Source of the DNA: Adineta ricciae
Taxonomy: Eukaryota > Rotifera > Eurotatoria > Adinetida > Adinetidae
Assembly (NCBI GenBank): GCA_905250025.1
Contig: CAJNOJ010000413.1
Location: forward strand, 13,524 to 77,523
Direction of reading: 5' to 3'
DNA: 64,000 nt
In this document: positions 25,201-37,925 of the stretch, one piece after another
Layout: every line of letters starts with the position of its first letter
How positions within the stretch are numbered: position 1 is the stretch's first letter
The notes under the pieces: generated by a model
Databases searched by the model: none
Told to the model about the DNA's origin: nothing
What the model saw: the letters and a program-made list of their open reading frames with translations, nothing else
Program-made: the position numbers and the translations under genes

Positions 25201-25760
25201 CTTGGTGAAATTGAACGATGCCTACTCAACATATCTATCTCTGCTTGCATTGTCATTAAATGGGATGATGATCACCTAATTGCTTATGTTCAAAGTTGTG
25301 TTGTTGATGAGAAACAATTACGTAAACATTGTCAATCTCATTTACCACGTCACATGGTTCCGTCAATGTTCATCATCCTAAAACAATTACCATTGAATAA
25401 TAATGGGAAAATAGATCGAAAACGTCTGCCACCTCCTAATTTGTCGCTACTGACTTCGTCATCGCCAAGTGCATCTAGCACTCCGTTAAATCAGTTGGAA
25501 CAGCGTGTTCATGATATATGGTGTGAATTTCTGAAGTGTGATGGACGTTGTCTGCCGACAAACAAGAGTTTTTTCGATATTGGAGGGCATTCCCTTTTGT
25601 TAATTAAACTTTATAATCGCTATCAAACTTCGTTTGATTTTGACAATCGTACGTTGTCTATTGGTTTATTTTTTCAAGAATCAACTATTATTCAACATGC
25701 AAAATTATTGCAGACAGTCACGATTAAGAGTATACGGACGAAACAAACGTATACTTTAGG
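22257..25760 (+). CDS. NRPS module 1: Cb1-A1-T1
   Basis: Exons 22257-22823, 22888-23975, 24029-24328, 24386-24716 and the first part of 24779-30298 join in phase. Cb1 has C1 as PASYMQTRIWLDE and the active-site motif FHHAVFDLSS; the usual Gly is Leu but both His and the Asp remain. A1 keeps A3 (FTSGSTGIPKAV), A5 (NFYGPTEAT), A7 (YRTGDL), A8 (GQRIELGEIE) and A10 (NNNGKIDRK). My alignment of its pocket residues gives D-T-D-G-I-I-F-I-G-K, which I cannot match to a known substrate; the leading Asp indicates an ordinary alpha-amino acid. T1 carries the phosphopantetheine site as DIGGHSLLL. The module looks catalytically complete. It runs straight into Cy2 without an intron. Confidence 0.88.
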
Positions 25761-28700
25761 CGTAAATCAAATTGAAAAATACCGACCATTTCCAGTTACA
25801 GAAATCCAACAGGCATATCTTATAGGACGAGAAGTTATTAATCAGTCTGATCACGCTTCTTGTTTCCAGTATGAAGAATATGACATGTCATCAACAATTG
25901 ATATTGAACAATTGGAGAAAGCGTGGAATTATTTAATTCAACGTCATGAAGCCTTACGTATCATCTTTCCGTCTAATACAGAACAAAGAATTCTCGAAAA
26001 GGTTCCTAACTACACGATATTTATATTGGACTTGAATGATATTCAATCAATCGAAGAAGTATTAATAGAACGACGGAAACAACTATCACATCAAGTTCGA
26101 CCATCAAATCAATGGCCACTTTTTGATATTCAAGTGACCTGTTTTAGTATTGGCAATGAATTTTATAAACGTTTGCATATCGGTCTTGATCTTCTCGTTT
26201 TGGATTTATGGAGTATAAAGTTAATTATGAGTGAATGGAATCAGTTGTATTTTATGTCAAATGCTCCTTTGAATACTATAAATCTTTCTTTTCAAGACTA
26301 TGTCTTGACTCAACGACAATTTAAAAATACAACTACTTATAAAATGGATAAAAAATATTGGCTTGATCGTTTAAATTCCTTTCCATCAGGTCCTAATTTG
26401 CCATTACAATGTTTGCCAAACGAGCTACACATTCAGAGACATTGTAATTCGTCCTTAACATTAGACAAATCAATATGGCAGAAATTAAAACAACGTATTA
26501 GTAATCATAAGTGGACATCAGTTAACTTTTTAATATCTATTTATGCGATAGTTTTGTCCAAATGGAGTGAAAACAAACATTTTGCTTTTAATTTACCAAT
26601 TTTTAACCAGTCATCTACTCATTCACAAGTAAATGACTTAGCAGGTAATTTTACAACAACTCTGCTATTAGAGATCAATTTAACTGAACCAATTAATTTC
26701 AATCAATTCATTGAAACTATTCAAAAACAGTTACGAAACGATCTCGAACATATATCTTACAGCGGCGTATCATTTATTCGCGACTTGATGAAAGCACGTC
26801 AAACAAGAAAAATAATCTTACCAATTGCTTTTACATATGGAATAGGTACTCCTGACACAAATAAAAACAACAATCCAGAAAATTACTGTTTAGATCAACT
26901 GCCGGTGTATTCGATTGTTCAAATACCACAAGTTTTTCTCAACCACATTGTATTCGAAAAAGATGAACATTTATTAACCAATTGGAATTATGTAGAAAAT
27001 TTATTTCCATCAGAAATGATCAGTAACATTCATCATACATTCATTGACGTACTTCAACAATTGGCTTTGTGTGATGATATGTGGTACAAACCGCTCTTAA
27101 TCTCGCTTCCAATTAAACAACAAGAAAGAAGAGCCAATTTTAATAAGACACAATGGAAATCAAATACCAAAGAACAATTACTGCATTTACTCGTCATGAA
27201 ACAAGCTCAACAAACACCCGAAGCTTGGGCTGTTCAAACTACAAGTCAAAGCTTAACTTATAAACAGCTGGTGGATCGTGCTTATTCATTGGCATATTAT
27301 TTACAGCAACAACATGAAATGGAATGCAATCAAATAATCGGCGTCCTAATGAAGAAAGGTTGGGAACAAATTGTTGCTTGTTTATCTATTTTAATCTCGG
27401 GTAATGCTTATTTACCTTTGGATATTGATTCATCAGATGATCGCCTGTCTTCATTGATTCAACAAACTAATGTTAAAACTATTCTTACACAATCTGATTG
27501 TCATCATCAATTTCAAAATTTAACAACCATTTCAGTTACAACGTTCTCCAATATCGATTATCCTAAACCATTTCCTTTGAAACAGCAATTAGAAACCGAT
27601 TTAGCTTATGTTATCTATACATCTAGCTCAAAGTGTCACCCAAAAGGTGTTATGATTAGCCACCAGGCGGTGCTTAATACAATTATTGATATGAATTCAA
27701 GGTTAGAGATTTCTCCTAATGACAGCGTACTTGCATTATCCCATTTAAATGTTGATTCATCGATTTATGATATATTTGGAATGTTGATCAAAGGTGGAAC
27801 TGTCGTTGTTCCAGATCATGAACATTACAACAATCCCCAGCATTGGTATGATATGATGATTAAATACGAAGTAACTATTTGGAATACTATTCCTATGTTA
27901 ATACAAATGTTAATTGAATTTTTAAAACAGAATTATAGTCAAACACAATTAAGACATATTTTATTAAGTGGCGATTTAATATCATTATCTTTAATAAAAT
28001 CAATACGGAAAACATTTGGTGAGCAATTAACAATAACAAGTTTGGCTGGTGCAACAGAAGCATCGATTTGGTCAATTGCTTATACATTACCCGAGAAGAT
28101 TCCACAAAAATGGAAATCAATTCCATGTGGAACACCATTAAGAAACCAACAATATCACGTTTATGATATAAATCTTAATGAATGTCCTGAATGGGTGACT
28201 GGAGAATTATATATTGGTGGTGTTAGTCTTGCTCATGGATATTGGAATGATCAAGAACATACAGATTTAAATTTTATTATTCATCCACGAACTGGTGAGC
28301 GTCTTTATCGAACAGGTGATTATGGGAGATTTATTTCTGATGGTTATATCGAATTTATTGGACGAAAAGATTCTCAAGTTAACATTCATGGTCATCGAAT
28401 TGAACTTGGCGAAATTGAATATTATTTACAGCAACATTCAGATATTCATCAAGCAGTTGTTACTCAAGATCAAAATTCTCGACAATTAGTTGGATATATT
28501 CAACTACAAACAAATTCTCATCATCATAATGAATTTGATCAATTAGAAATTTCAATGTTTGATCCAATTGAACGTACTAATTTTAAACTTGCAAGGCATG
28601 GAGTAAAACGTCAATATGTAGATGAAACAAGTTTTGTCTTGACGAGACCAGAGCTGACAGAAAAATTAATTAGTTCTTACTATCAAAGAAAAACTTATCG

Positions 28701-30298
28701 ACAATTCATGAATGACATTGTTGAAAAATCGGATATTGAACACTTATTAACTAAATGCTATAGTAATAAGAAAAATACCGAACACATATCTGAAGATAGT
28801 TTCAGTTTCGATACTCTCAATTATTTATTATCATTATTAACACCGATTAATGTTCTCAATCAACCTTTACCTAAATATCGATATGCATCATATGAAAACC
28901 TTTATCCTGTTCAAACATATATTGAAATTTGTACATTCTCACAGAATATATCGCCTGGTCTCTATTATCATAATCCAGTTCAACACACCTTACAATTAAT
29001 TGATGCCTTTGTTGACTGTAAGAATATTAATACACGTCTACATCTCATTGGACGATCAGCGGCAATAGCGCCTCTGTGTGGAAAAACATTAGCTTCACAA
29101 TTTTGTGAACTAGAAACGGGTTATATTATAGGATTATTGAAAAAAGAAGCAGGTCGATTAGGATTTATAATTACAAGAACTAACCACCATGAGATACCAA
29201 TGTCTATTTTCAATTTAGATGAAAATGATACTCATTATTGTTTCGAGTTTTCATCTGTAAAAGAACATGTATGTGATAGTTATTATCCGCGTTGTATTAT
29301 TTATCAAAAGTTCGCTCAAAATAACGCAGATCAATGGTTTACCTATGATGAGAAAAATGAAGCTATTACACCTCTTGATACCGAAGTAGCTACAGTAAAA
29401 GAAGATATACCATTGTCCTTTGAAACTGATAATTACACGAAAGCCATATTTCGTAACTGTCAAACTGTGATCTTTTTCATCGGACGATCTAAAGACAGAC
29501 TAAGCACTGGTATAATGTCACATTCACTAATGAGTGATGGCTTAGAAATGAATATTGGTATGTGTCCAATTGGCGTATCTACGAGTTTGCCAATCAATCT
29601 TCGTACTACACTAGATATTGTTCAAGCTCCTGATTTTTTGAATAGACAAGATAAATTGTTACATACATTATTCATTGGAAAAATAACTAACGAACAAAAG
29701 TATGACCGTGCAATTTCGACCGCTAGATCAATGTCAGATTATAATTTTTTGTTGAAAACGTATTTAAACAACAAACTTCCAAATTATATGATACCATCAT
29801 ATTTTCGGCATGTCGAGACGTTTCCATTAAATTCAAATGGTCAAGTTGATCGGGAATCCTTAGCGAAAACATCAAGGACAAGTTTACAAAAAGAAAACAC
29901 TTGTTTACCACCAAGCACTGAGTTAGAAAAGGTGATTGCAAACATTTGGAATCAAATATTGAGTAAAGACCAATTATACAATGATTTGACATCGAACGAA
30001 TGCAATCAATTGCCGTTGATTACAAGCCAAGCATTATCTTCAGATCTTATTCAGTTAAATACTTCAACGTTTTTTCATCAATCAAATTCAGATAGCTTCT
30101 TCGATGTTGGTGGTGACTCTCTTTTACTTCTTCACTTGTATCAGCAGTACCAAGCACTTTTCAATTTTGATCCTGATATTCTACCGATTCGATCATTCTT
30201 TGAGTGTGATACGATAGCTGAACACGGAAAACTTCTGCAAGCAGTTATACCACATTCCATTCAAACAATACGATGGCAAGCGCTGAATATTACTCAAG
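25761..30298 (+). CDS. NRPS module 2: Cy2-A2(Cys)-Ox2-T2, thiazole-type
   Basis: One intronless stretch of about 1,510 codons. Cy2 (~25780-27130) opens with FPVTEIQQAYLIGR, the heterocyclization Cy1 motif, and carries D-x4-D-x2-S as DLLVLDLWS in place of HHxxxDG. A2 starts near 27170. Its pocket residues read D-S-Y-N-L-S-L-I-W, against DLYNLSLIW for cysteine. Between A8 (HGHRIELGEIE) and A10 lies an oxidase (~28520-29700) of the McbC/SagB nitroreductase-like type, with ENLYPVQTYIEI, GLYYHNPVQHTLQLI and a late MCPIG motif. T2 has DVGGDSLLL. Such modules in bacteria cyclise cysteine to thiazoline and oxidise it to thiazole with FMN. Two oddities: the A3 loop is TSSSKCHPKG rather than TSGSTGxPKG, and A10 reads NGQVDR with Gln for the catalytic Lys. 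Activity is therefore not certain. Confidence 0.9.
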
Positions 30299-30994
30299 GT
30301 AAAGGTTTAATGCTGCGCGAAGAAGTACACAAAAGTAGGAGCGAAGCAATTAGCTTAATTAAGTGGATCAGATCAGATCAGATAGGTACCTTATTTGTTA
30401 CAGACGTTGGCTAACATGATGCGCCAATTCTTCCGACCTTGTTTTGCGTGAAGAAAGTCTATTTTCGTGTAACCCTGCTTTTCAATCCAAAGGTTCACGT
30501 TTTCTAAATATTTGATTCTCGGTCGGCCTTTATCTTCTTTCCATTGAGCTTTCACTCAATACTAGATATTCTAAGCAACCTTTACGGGCTATATGGTCAA
30601 GGAATTTTAGTTGCCTATAATGGATGGTATTGATTAAAAATCTGCCCTATTTCGTTCTTTTCAGCATTAATTCGTTTGTTTCTCAAGCAGTCCAAGGTAC
30701 ATTAAGCATTCTTCTGAGAAACCATATCACAGTAGCCTCTAAGCGATTTTTCATTTCTTTACTAATTGTCCAACATTCGGAACCGTATAATAGTATCGAC
30801 CAAACGTATCATTTAAGTACTCGTGCTTTAGTGTCGATCGATATGGTTCTATTTTTCAGAACGGCACTCATCTTTTGAAACGCTTGTTTAGAAAGAGCTA
30901 TTCTCATTTTGATGTCTTCATCACATCTACCCATCTGAGGTTATAATGGATCCCAAATAGTGGAAGCGATTTACTTGCTTGATTGGTTCTCTAT

Positions 30995-31807
30995 TTATGT
31001 AAAATTTGTATGTCGGTATGATTTTATTCTCCGAAACACACATACATTCTGTTTTCGTGATATTGAGTGATAGTCCAATTTTATGTTTTCTTTTGAGACT
31101 ATATCAATCATTTTCTGTAGATCTTGTTCATTACTTGCCATTAATACAGTGTCATCTGCATATATTATATTATTACAATTGTTACCTCCGATTTTTATTC
31201 CTTCAACATCTTCCAGATTTCTAAGTATCATTTCACTATATATGTGGAAAAGATCTGGAGATAGAACACAGCCTTGTCTGACACCTCTCTTTATACCTGT
31301 GTATTCAATGGTATCGTTATTTATTCGTATGGCAACTCTTTGATCCCAATAAAGATTTCGAATTATTTGTAGATCCTTGCCATCGATTTGAAGTTTTTCC
31401 AAAATTTGGAATAGACTGTCGTGTTTGACTTTATCAAAAGCTTTTGTGTAGTCAATGAAACATAGGTATAGGTCATGCTTGACTTCAATTGATCTTTCGA
31501 TTATCATTCGAAGGATGAAGATTGCATTTCTAGTGCCCTTATCAGGAATAAATCCATATTGCTCTTTTGGTATTTCTGGCGTAATCTTATTCTTCATACG
31601 CAACATCAGAATCTTTAGCAAAACTTTTGTAATATGACTCACGAGACTGATTGTGCGATGTAATTCATATTCAGTAGCGTCAGGCTTCTTTGGAAGTGCT
31701 ATGAATATTGATTTTGTTAGGTCTTCCGGAATTTCACCGGTGTTATGTATTTTGTTTATTAGTTTTGTCATGATATATACACCTAATTCATCGAGGCATT
31801 GAATCAT
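30995..31807 (-). pseudogene. LINE reverse transcriptase fragment
   Basis: About 270 codons cover the core of a non-LTR reverse transcriptase: a fingers segment EQYGFIPDKGTRNAIF, the first catalytic Asp in LCFIDYTKAFDKV, the RQGCVLSPDLF block, and the YADD box in NNIIYADDTVLMAS. The frame is lost after the thumb region, although the downstream C-terminal motif is still recognisable in other frames to about 30400. Upstream, remnants at 31839-32367 belong to the linker between endonuclease and polymerase. Several frame changes separate the parts. Confidence 0.85.
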
Positions 31808-32677
31808 TTCGATGGATATTCCATCTGGCCCTGTCGCTTTATTTTTTTTTCATTGATTTTATAGCCAGTCTTATCTCGTCTTTCATTATTGGAGGGCCTT
31901 CTATATTTTTCTTAATGCAAGGCTTAGAAGCTTTATTATCATCGAAGAGTTCCTCTATATATTCGGACCACCTGTTCAGTATGTCACCTTCTTCCATTAG
32001 AACGGTTCTATTTCTTAATTTAATACAACCTGAACTGGCGCGCATCTTGATTTTCCTGTTATTTCGTTGATCTCTTGATGAGCGAATTTGGTGTTTACAC
32101 TCAACTTATTTTCAATCTCTGAACATTTGATTTGTCTATCAGTTGGTATTCGTGAGGGTTTGACTTTTCTAGTCGTCTTTGCTCCATCAGTTGTAAAATT
32201 TCATTAGTCATCCATCTTTTCTTTTTCTTTATTTCAGTTCTTAGAAATATTTCTTCGGCAGATGTTAGTATTGATGATTTCATCTGTTCCCACGACACCT
32301 CAGTTTCTGTAATTTGGCCTAGTGCCTCAAAACGATTCTGTACTTTGATGCGAAATTTTTCTTGCAAATTTCGATCAGTTTTCAGAATATGAACCTGAAG
32401 CTTTATGTTTTTCTGTGGCTGTTTTATTCTTTTTAGTTTTACTCGAATTTTGCTGATGACTGGGACATGATTGCTATCGCCGTCCGCCCCAGGAAATGCG
32501 TTTGAGAAGATTATTGAATTCCTGAATCGATGAGGGGCTATAATATAGGCTATCTGATTTGTTGCCTGATCTCCTGGGCTTCTCTATGTCCATAGTCTAC
32601 GTGGGTGATTTCTGAACCATGTGTTTGTGATTACGAGATTATGTGATTGACACCATGCTATTGAGTTATCTTCTCTA

Positions 32678-33161
32678 TCATTTTTTGTCCCCTAGACCGA
32701 AAGGTTCTACTGTATTGGCAATTCTTTTATCTGCCACTTTCGCATTGAAATCACCCATTACGTAGATGATATCATCAGACTTGCATTGTTTGTATGCTTT
32801 GTCTAGATCTTCATAGAAGCTCGTGATTGCGTCATCATCATAATCGACTGTTGGTGCGTAACATTGAATTAATGAAATATTAAAAGGTTTGCTGTAGAGT
32901 TTTACCAGGATAACCCTGTCTGAAACCGTCCCAAAACCTTGAAAACTTTTGGAGGTCTTTTTGTTAAGAAGTATCCGTTGTAAAAGATCCAGCACCCAGC
33001 CATCTGACTTCAGATAAGCCTAACGCATTTATATTCATCCGTTCCATTTCGTTCGTTATATTGTCTAGTTTTCCTTTGTGAAACATTGTTCTTACATTCC
33101 ATGTTTCTATTTTGAGAGAGTTTTTGATGAGGACAGTAGCCTGTTGACGATCGAGGGTCAC
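32678..33161 (-). pseudogene. LINE endonuclease fragment
   Basis: Two overlapping frames carry the apurinic/apyrimidinic-type endonuclease of the same LINE: WNVRTMFHKGKLDNI and LGLSEVRWLGAG at the N-terminus, then IQCYAPTVDYDDDAI and VMGDFNAKVADKR. The Asn and Asp of GDFNAK are the usual catalytic-region residues. A frame change separates the two halves, consistent with a dead copy. Confidence 0.8.
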
Positions 33162-33268
33162 CTATCGTACATGAACACCTCTACCGAGCGAGTTGTTCTC
33201 TCTTAGAACCTCATTCACGCTGTTATCTTGACTGGAAGTATTGTCGTTTATCATGTTGTGCTTGAGAG

Positions 33269-34503
33269 TGTACAGCGGTGGTTTCCCCTTGCCTTCCACC
33301 GAACTAAGTGAATAGAAACGTAAAATCTTTCGGCGTGGGTAGGAGATTTTTTTGAAAAAATTGTTACGCTGGCAAAATTTTCTAACCGTTTATATATATA
33401 TTGACTTAAACCCAAGTGACATGATGACATTTTGATCACAATATTTCTATCACTGTCTAACAATACAGTGTATTCCAGAGTTTGTTTATGGGTAGTAGCA
33501 AGCACCTCTACCATCCATATCCCCTCCCAAAGTTGTAGCTGTTTCGACATGTTATTAAGAAACTATATAAGAAATAAACTGCGTTACACAAGGACAAAAA
33601 TTTAGAAGGACACGTTGATCTCCTTTTTTTCTGCGAATGCGTACGACATAAAAACAAATGTTTCATACAATTTTTGTAGCTAAAAATGGAGAGTGTTCAA
33701 CAAATAACCGCATTCTTCCAGAATGCTTCTATTAATGTAATGCGATGGCAGTAGTTTCTTGACTCGATTCTTCTGTACATATTTCGGCGTATATGCAGCC
33801 GTGTATTATTAGACTAGTGTGCTATATGTCATAATTGCAAGAAATATACGTGAATTTTTTTGTGCTGTTNNNNNNNNNNNNNNNNNNNNNNNNNNNNNNN
33901 NNNTGTACAGCGGTGGTTTCCCCTTGCCTTCCACCGAACTAAGTGAATAGAAACGTAAAATCTTTCGACGTGGGTAGAAGATTTTGTTTGAAAAATTGTT
34001 ACGCTGGCAAAATTTTTCTAACCGTTTATATATATCGACTTAAACCCAAGTGACATGATGACATTTTGATCACAATATTTCTATCACCGTCTAACAATAC
34101 AGTGTATTGCAGAGTTTGTTTATGGGTAGTAGCAAGCACCTCTACCAACCATATCCCCTCCCAAAGTTGTAGCTGTTTCGACATGCTATTAAGAAACTAT
34201 ATAAGAAATAAATTGCGTTACACAAGGACAAAAATTTAGAAGGAAACGTTGATCTCCTTTTTTCTGCGAATGCGTACGACATAAAAACAAACGTTTCATA
34301 CAATTTTTGTAGCTAAAAATTGAGCATGTTGAACAAATAACCGCATTCTTCCAGAATGCTTCTATTAATGTAATGCGATGCCAGTAGTTTCTCGACTCGA
34401 TTCTTCTGTACATATTTCGGTGTATATGCAGGCGTGTATTATGAGACTATTGTGCTATATGTCATAATTGCAAGAAATATGCATGAATTTTTGTGCTGTT
34501 GAA
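33269..34503. repeat. About 600-bp direct duplication across an N gap
   Basis: The block 33269-33869 and the block 33904-34503 are direct copies with a few percent differences, separated by exactly 34 N bases (33870-33903). The first copy ends at the same base where the gap starts, and the second begins right after it. This pattern suggests two alleles or two contig ends placed side by side instead of overlapped. I see no gene in the block. Confidence 0.8.
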
Positions 34504-37500
34504 ATTTGAATTAAAAAATTATCGATAGTAAGTTAAATAGACTAACCTATCAGGATCCAATTTATCAAAGGTATTCTCATACTTTCTTCATGAAAGCATG
34601 CCTTAATCACAAAACCAAACACATATGCAGAATCGGCTCGATAAACTGCGTCTAATCCACAGGATTAAATTATAAAATACAGAACTTCATTTTTTAACTT
34701 ATAACCTGCTTCATAGATAAAGAAATTACCGTATTATTGAGTACGGTTCTGAGTTGCTCACAGTATTTCGCACTAATTTACTGCATTTGGATGGCAATAC
34801 CTCATGGGTACAGAAAACCTTGTTTATAAAAATTTAGAAATGATCTATTGCTAATAGGTATTTTTCTGGGCCGCTATTCGACCTATTTTTCCTCCGAATT
34901 CTATTCTTTTGAAAAAACCTATATTTTGTCCCATGTTCCGACTGTTTTTCCTATTTTACCTATATTTCATGAAAAAACAGATAAATGCAACTAATTTCAC
35001 AGAATATAGGAAAACTCGAGGTTATTTAAAGGATATTAGTCAAGCTCCGCATCAATTTACAAGCGAACATCAATAAAATACGTATTCGTGAGCAAAAAAT
35101 AGTTTGAATGTATTTATATATATATATGAATATGCATAGATGTTTTCAATTAATTCGCCCAAGATGGTGACATCCGTTGTACGTAGTACTCTTTGTATTG
35201 ACATGCCTCTGCTTGATGAATTGTGTCATAGATAGTTGAATTCAATCCTCTTAAGATCAAAGGGTCAAAAGCGTAATAATTCGTGTAAACAAAATTTTCA
35301 TGTGCCTTGTGAACTCTCATCGCAACTACAAAGTACGAGCATGCGTGTTGCTATGAGTTTTCCAGGCGCGTGCAGTGTGCATATATTTTTCTACTGTGAA
35401 ATCCTTTTGTCTATGCCTGTAAAACAATTTTTTTTAGAGAGTTCTAAAGAAAAGGTCATTCCATATCATTATTCATTATAGAGACACTATGCCGAAAACA
35501 GTAACTAAATTCCACATTGGTTGACTCAGTCGAGTTGATTTTAAGAACGTTTCAGGTCCAGTGCAACTATGGCTGAAAAATGGTTCAATGGAAACTACCT
35601 TTAGATACAGTTTGAGCCAAAGACAGAGGGGCTGAACGACGATTTTTTTTGTCTCGCCCCGCCTAGCGCAGAAATAGCTCCTTTAATAGAACTAATCTGT
35701 CATTCCGCAACAGAGATCTGTATCCTTCGTTCACGATCCAATACGTTGATTTATTCGCAATGAAAAATCTTTTTTTTAGAAAAGAAATAATAACGACAGA
35801 AAGGATACAAAGTGTGGGCGTTTTCTCTCTATATCTGCTCTCATGCCCACCCTTCATCACACTCTTGATAACAAGGAGCGTATTTAAAGATTAATAAAGA
35901 CGAGTAAAGAAAGAGAATTCTAGAATACACTGATACACGCGAAGGAACGGAGAGACACGACGAAGAAATCACATCTTCTCCTTTTCACACCTTATGTCTC
36001 GAATCCGAGCATTCGAATACAGTCTGTGGACTGATCCTAATGCAACAGAAAGGAAAAGATCATGGACGCACGGTTGCACACTCAGCTGGTAAAATCAATC
36101 TGTGAGTTATTCCATGCACTTATAGTTATGCGTACGGTAACCTTTAACATATTATGAAAAATGAATCTAATTTTTTTTTCAAGTTAGCGATTTAGTTCTC
36201 CATTGTTTGCTGAAATGTGAATGAATCGTGTCGCAATCCAACTTTGCAACGAAATTTCATTTAAATGTTTATTTTCATAGCAAAGCATCACACGTAGGTC
36301 TTAAATAATGTGTAACTGTTTATCTTAAATTCTATCAAAAAAATGAGAGGAGTAGCAAAACAAAATTTGATAGATTTTGGCAGAATTACATATACCTATA
36401 TATATTTTTGCCATTTTTTATGAAAAGGCTATCTTTTAAACAGAATTGATCCTCTAAGGATTCCTCTTTTTCAAAAAATTCGCAATCGGAGGCCCGGTGT
36501 TTTTTCTTCTACAAAAAAGTAAGCAGTATATGAAAAAATGTGGGAAAAGTCACTGCATGGCGAAAAATGATTGCTAACGAAAACCTTTTAGAATTAAGAG
36601 TAAATTTATGAGAAAATTCACGGAAAATTAGCTTTGTGTATACAGTTCGAGAAAAACATGTTGTGTCTTGTTGGCGAAAAAAAACACTACACTGGATTTT
36701 TGTTAAGCAATGATGATCTAAATCGAGTAGTGTTCGTTAAGCTTGCTGGGTATAACAATACCGAATAAAAACTTTTCTGTTATATCTAAACATGTGTCTG
36801 GTAGTACACTCTTAAATTTTAGTCAACGCATTGTATATCTAATTATTTGAATAAATTAGGTGGATTAGTTACAATGATAAGTCAAGAATTTTTCTGATAT
36901 GTCGGTAATCTTGCTAATCTTAATTATTGGATGTGATTTACACCCGACTTCAAGGAAATGAGATGTATATTTAAACACTCCCGACTAGGCTCTCTAAAAT
37001 GACGGCAATAAGTCTTCTAAATGGCGACTTGAAAACTATAGCCTCGAAGATGACGCGTTGTGCGCTTAAGCCTATATATATACGTATCGTTTAATTTCAG
37101 CTATCTAGAACATATACATATCCTGAATATGCTCTGGCAACACTTCTCATTTCTTTCCTACTTTAACAACTTGAGTTTAGTTTGGTTGTTTTAAACCGCA
37201 AAAAAAGAAAATATTGGATAAGCTCCAATATTGTAGGGAGAAAGGTAAATAGAAGAAAATGTTGCTATGTTTTTCTTGTTTTTACTTTATCGCAAAAGTA
37301 CAACTTGAGGAATTGTAGGAGAATTCTGCTCCTCTGTAAGTGAAATAAAGATTTTTAACCTTATTCAAGCGTCTAAATGATGTTTTTCCCTGAACACTTA
37401 GTGTTAGATTTCAGGAAGAACAAATTTATTTCACTTAGTTCAGTCGAAATAAGTTGAAAGATACGTTTCTAGCCATCGGCTAGGTGTTTTGTTTATGTTC

Positions 37501-37925
37501 AATTGACATAAGCAATATTCCATCTTTTTACAGCAAACATCAATTTCCGCTAGTTAGTTCTGAAACATAGCTTGATATAATATTTTATTAAATATATCCT
37601 AGTCACGTACTAACAAAAAACTGATGACTATCTTTTACTGAATTCACAGATCTATAAAACTCCTTTCACAACTTCCTCAGTACAGTATAGTTTAACAACA
37701 ATTTCGATGAAAATATAGAACAAAGTAAATTCCCTCTATAATAGAAGACTCGCTTAAAAGTTTTCAGTGTAAAATGTAATTATACATCTTGGAGTCTTTT
37801 ATTATAGAGAAAGATCTATAGGACTTTTCAGATATACACTACATCTAGATGGAATCCTATATTGCAAACAGTTGCATTTCAATTTTTATGCAACAGATTA
37901 AAATATTTTATCATAAAACATCTAG
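34504..37925. other. Non-coding DNA, nothing recognised
   Basis: About 3.4 kb of AT-rich sequence before the Ca3 exon. Short open frames lack any recognisable motif, and I found no long inverted repeat or RNA gene. Confidence 0.45.

Larger units (their letters stand above)
30365..33262 (-). mobile_element. LINE (non-LTR retrotransposon), decayed
   Basis: Read on the minus strand, an apurinic-type endonuclease region is followed by a reverse transcriptase and a C-terminal region with a YVWS(I/V)LLYGSE motif. The 3' end lies just before a short tandem tail of TCTGA units at about 30363-30380, typical of LINEs with microsatellite-like tails. The frame is interrupted several times, so it is inactive. 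It lies inside the NRPS locus in the opposite orientation. The clade is not assigned. Confidence 0.85.
30299..37925 (+). other. 7.6 kb intron or gene boundary between T2 and Ca3
   Basis: The T2 exon ends CAAG|GTAAAG and the Ca3 exon begins ATCTAG|GTCCTGCG; the split codon restores Gly and the phase matches the short T-Ca introns elsewhere in the locus. The interval holds a decayed LINE in the opposite orientation, a duplicated ~600-bp block around a run of Ns, and about 3.4 kb (34504-37925) in which I recognise nothing. In the other modules this intron is only 60-67 bp, so the LINE and associated DNA have expanded it, or two separate genes meet here. Confidence 0.55.
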
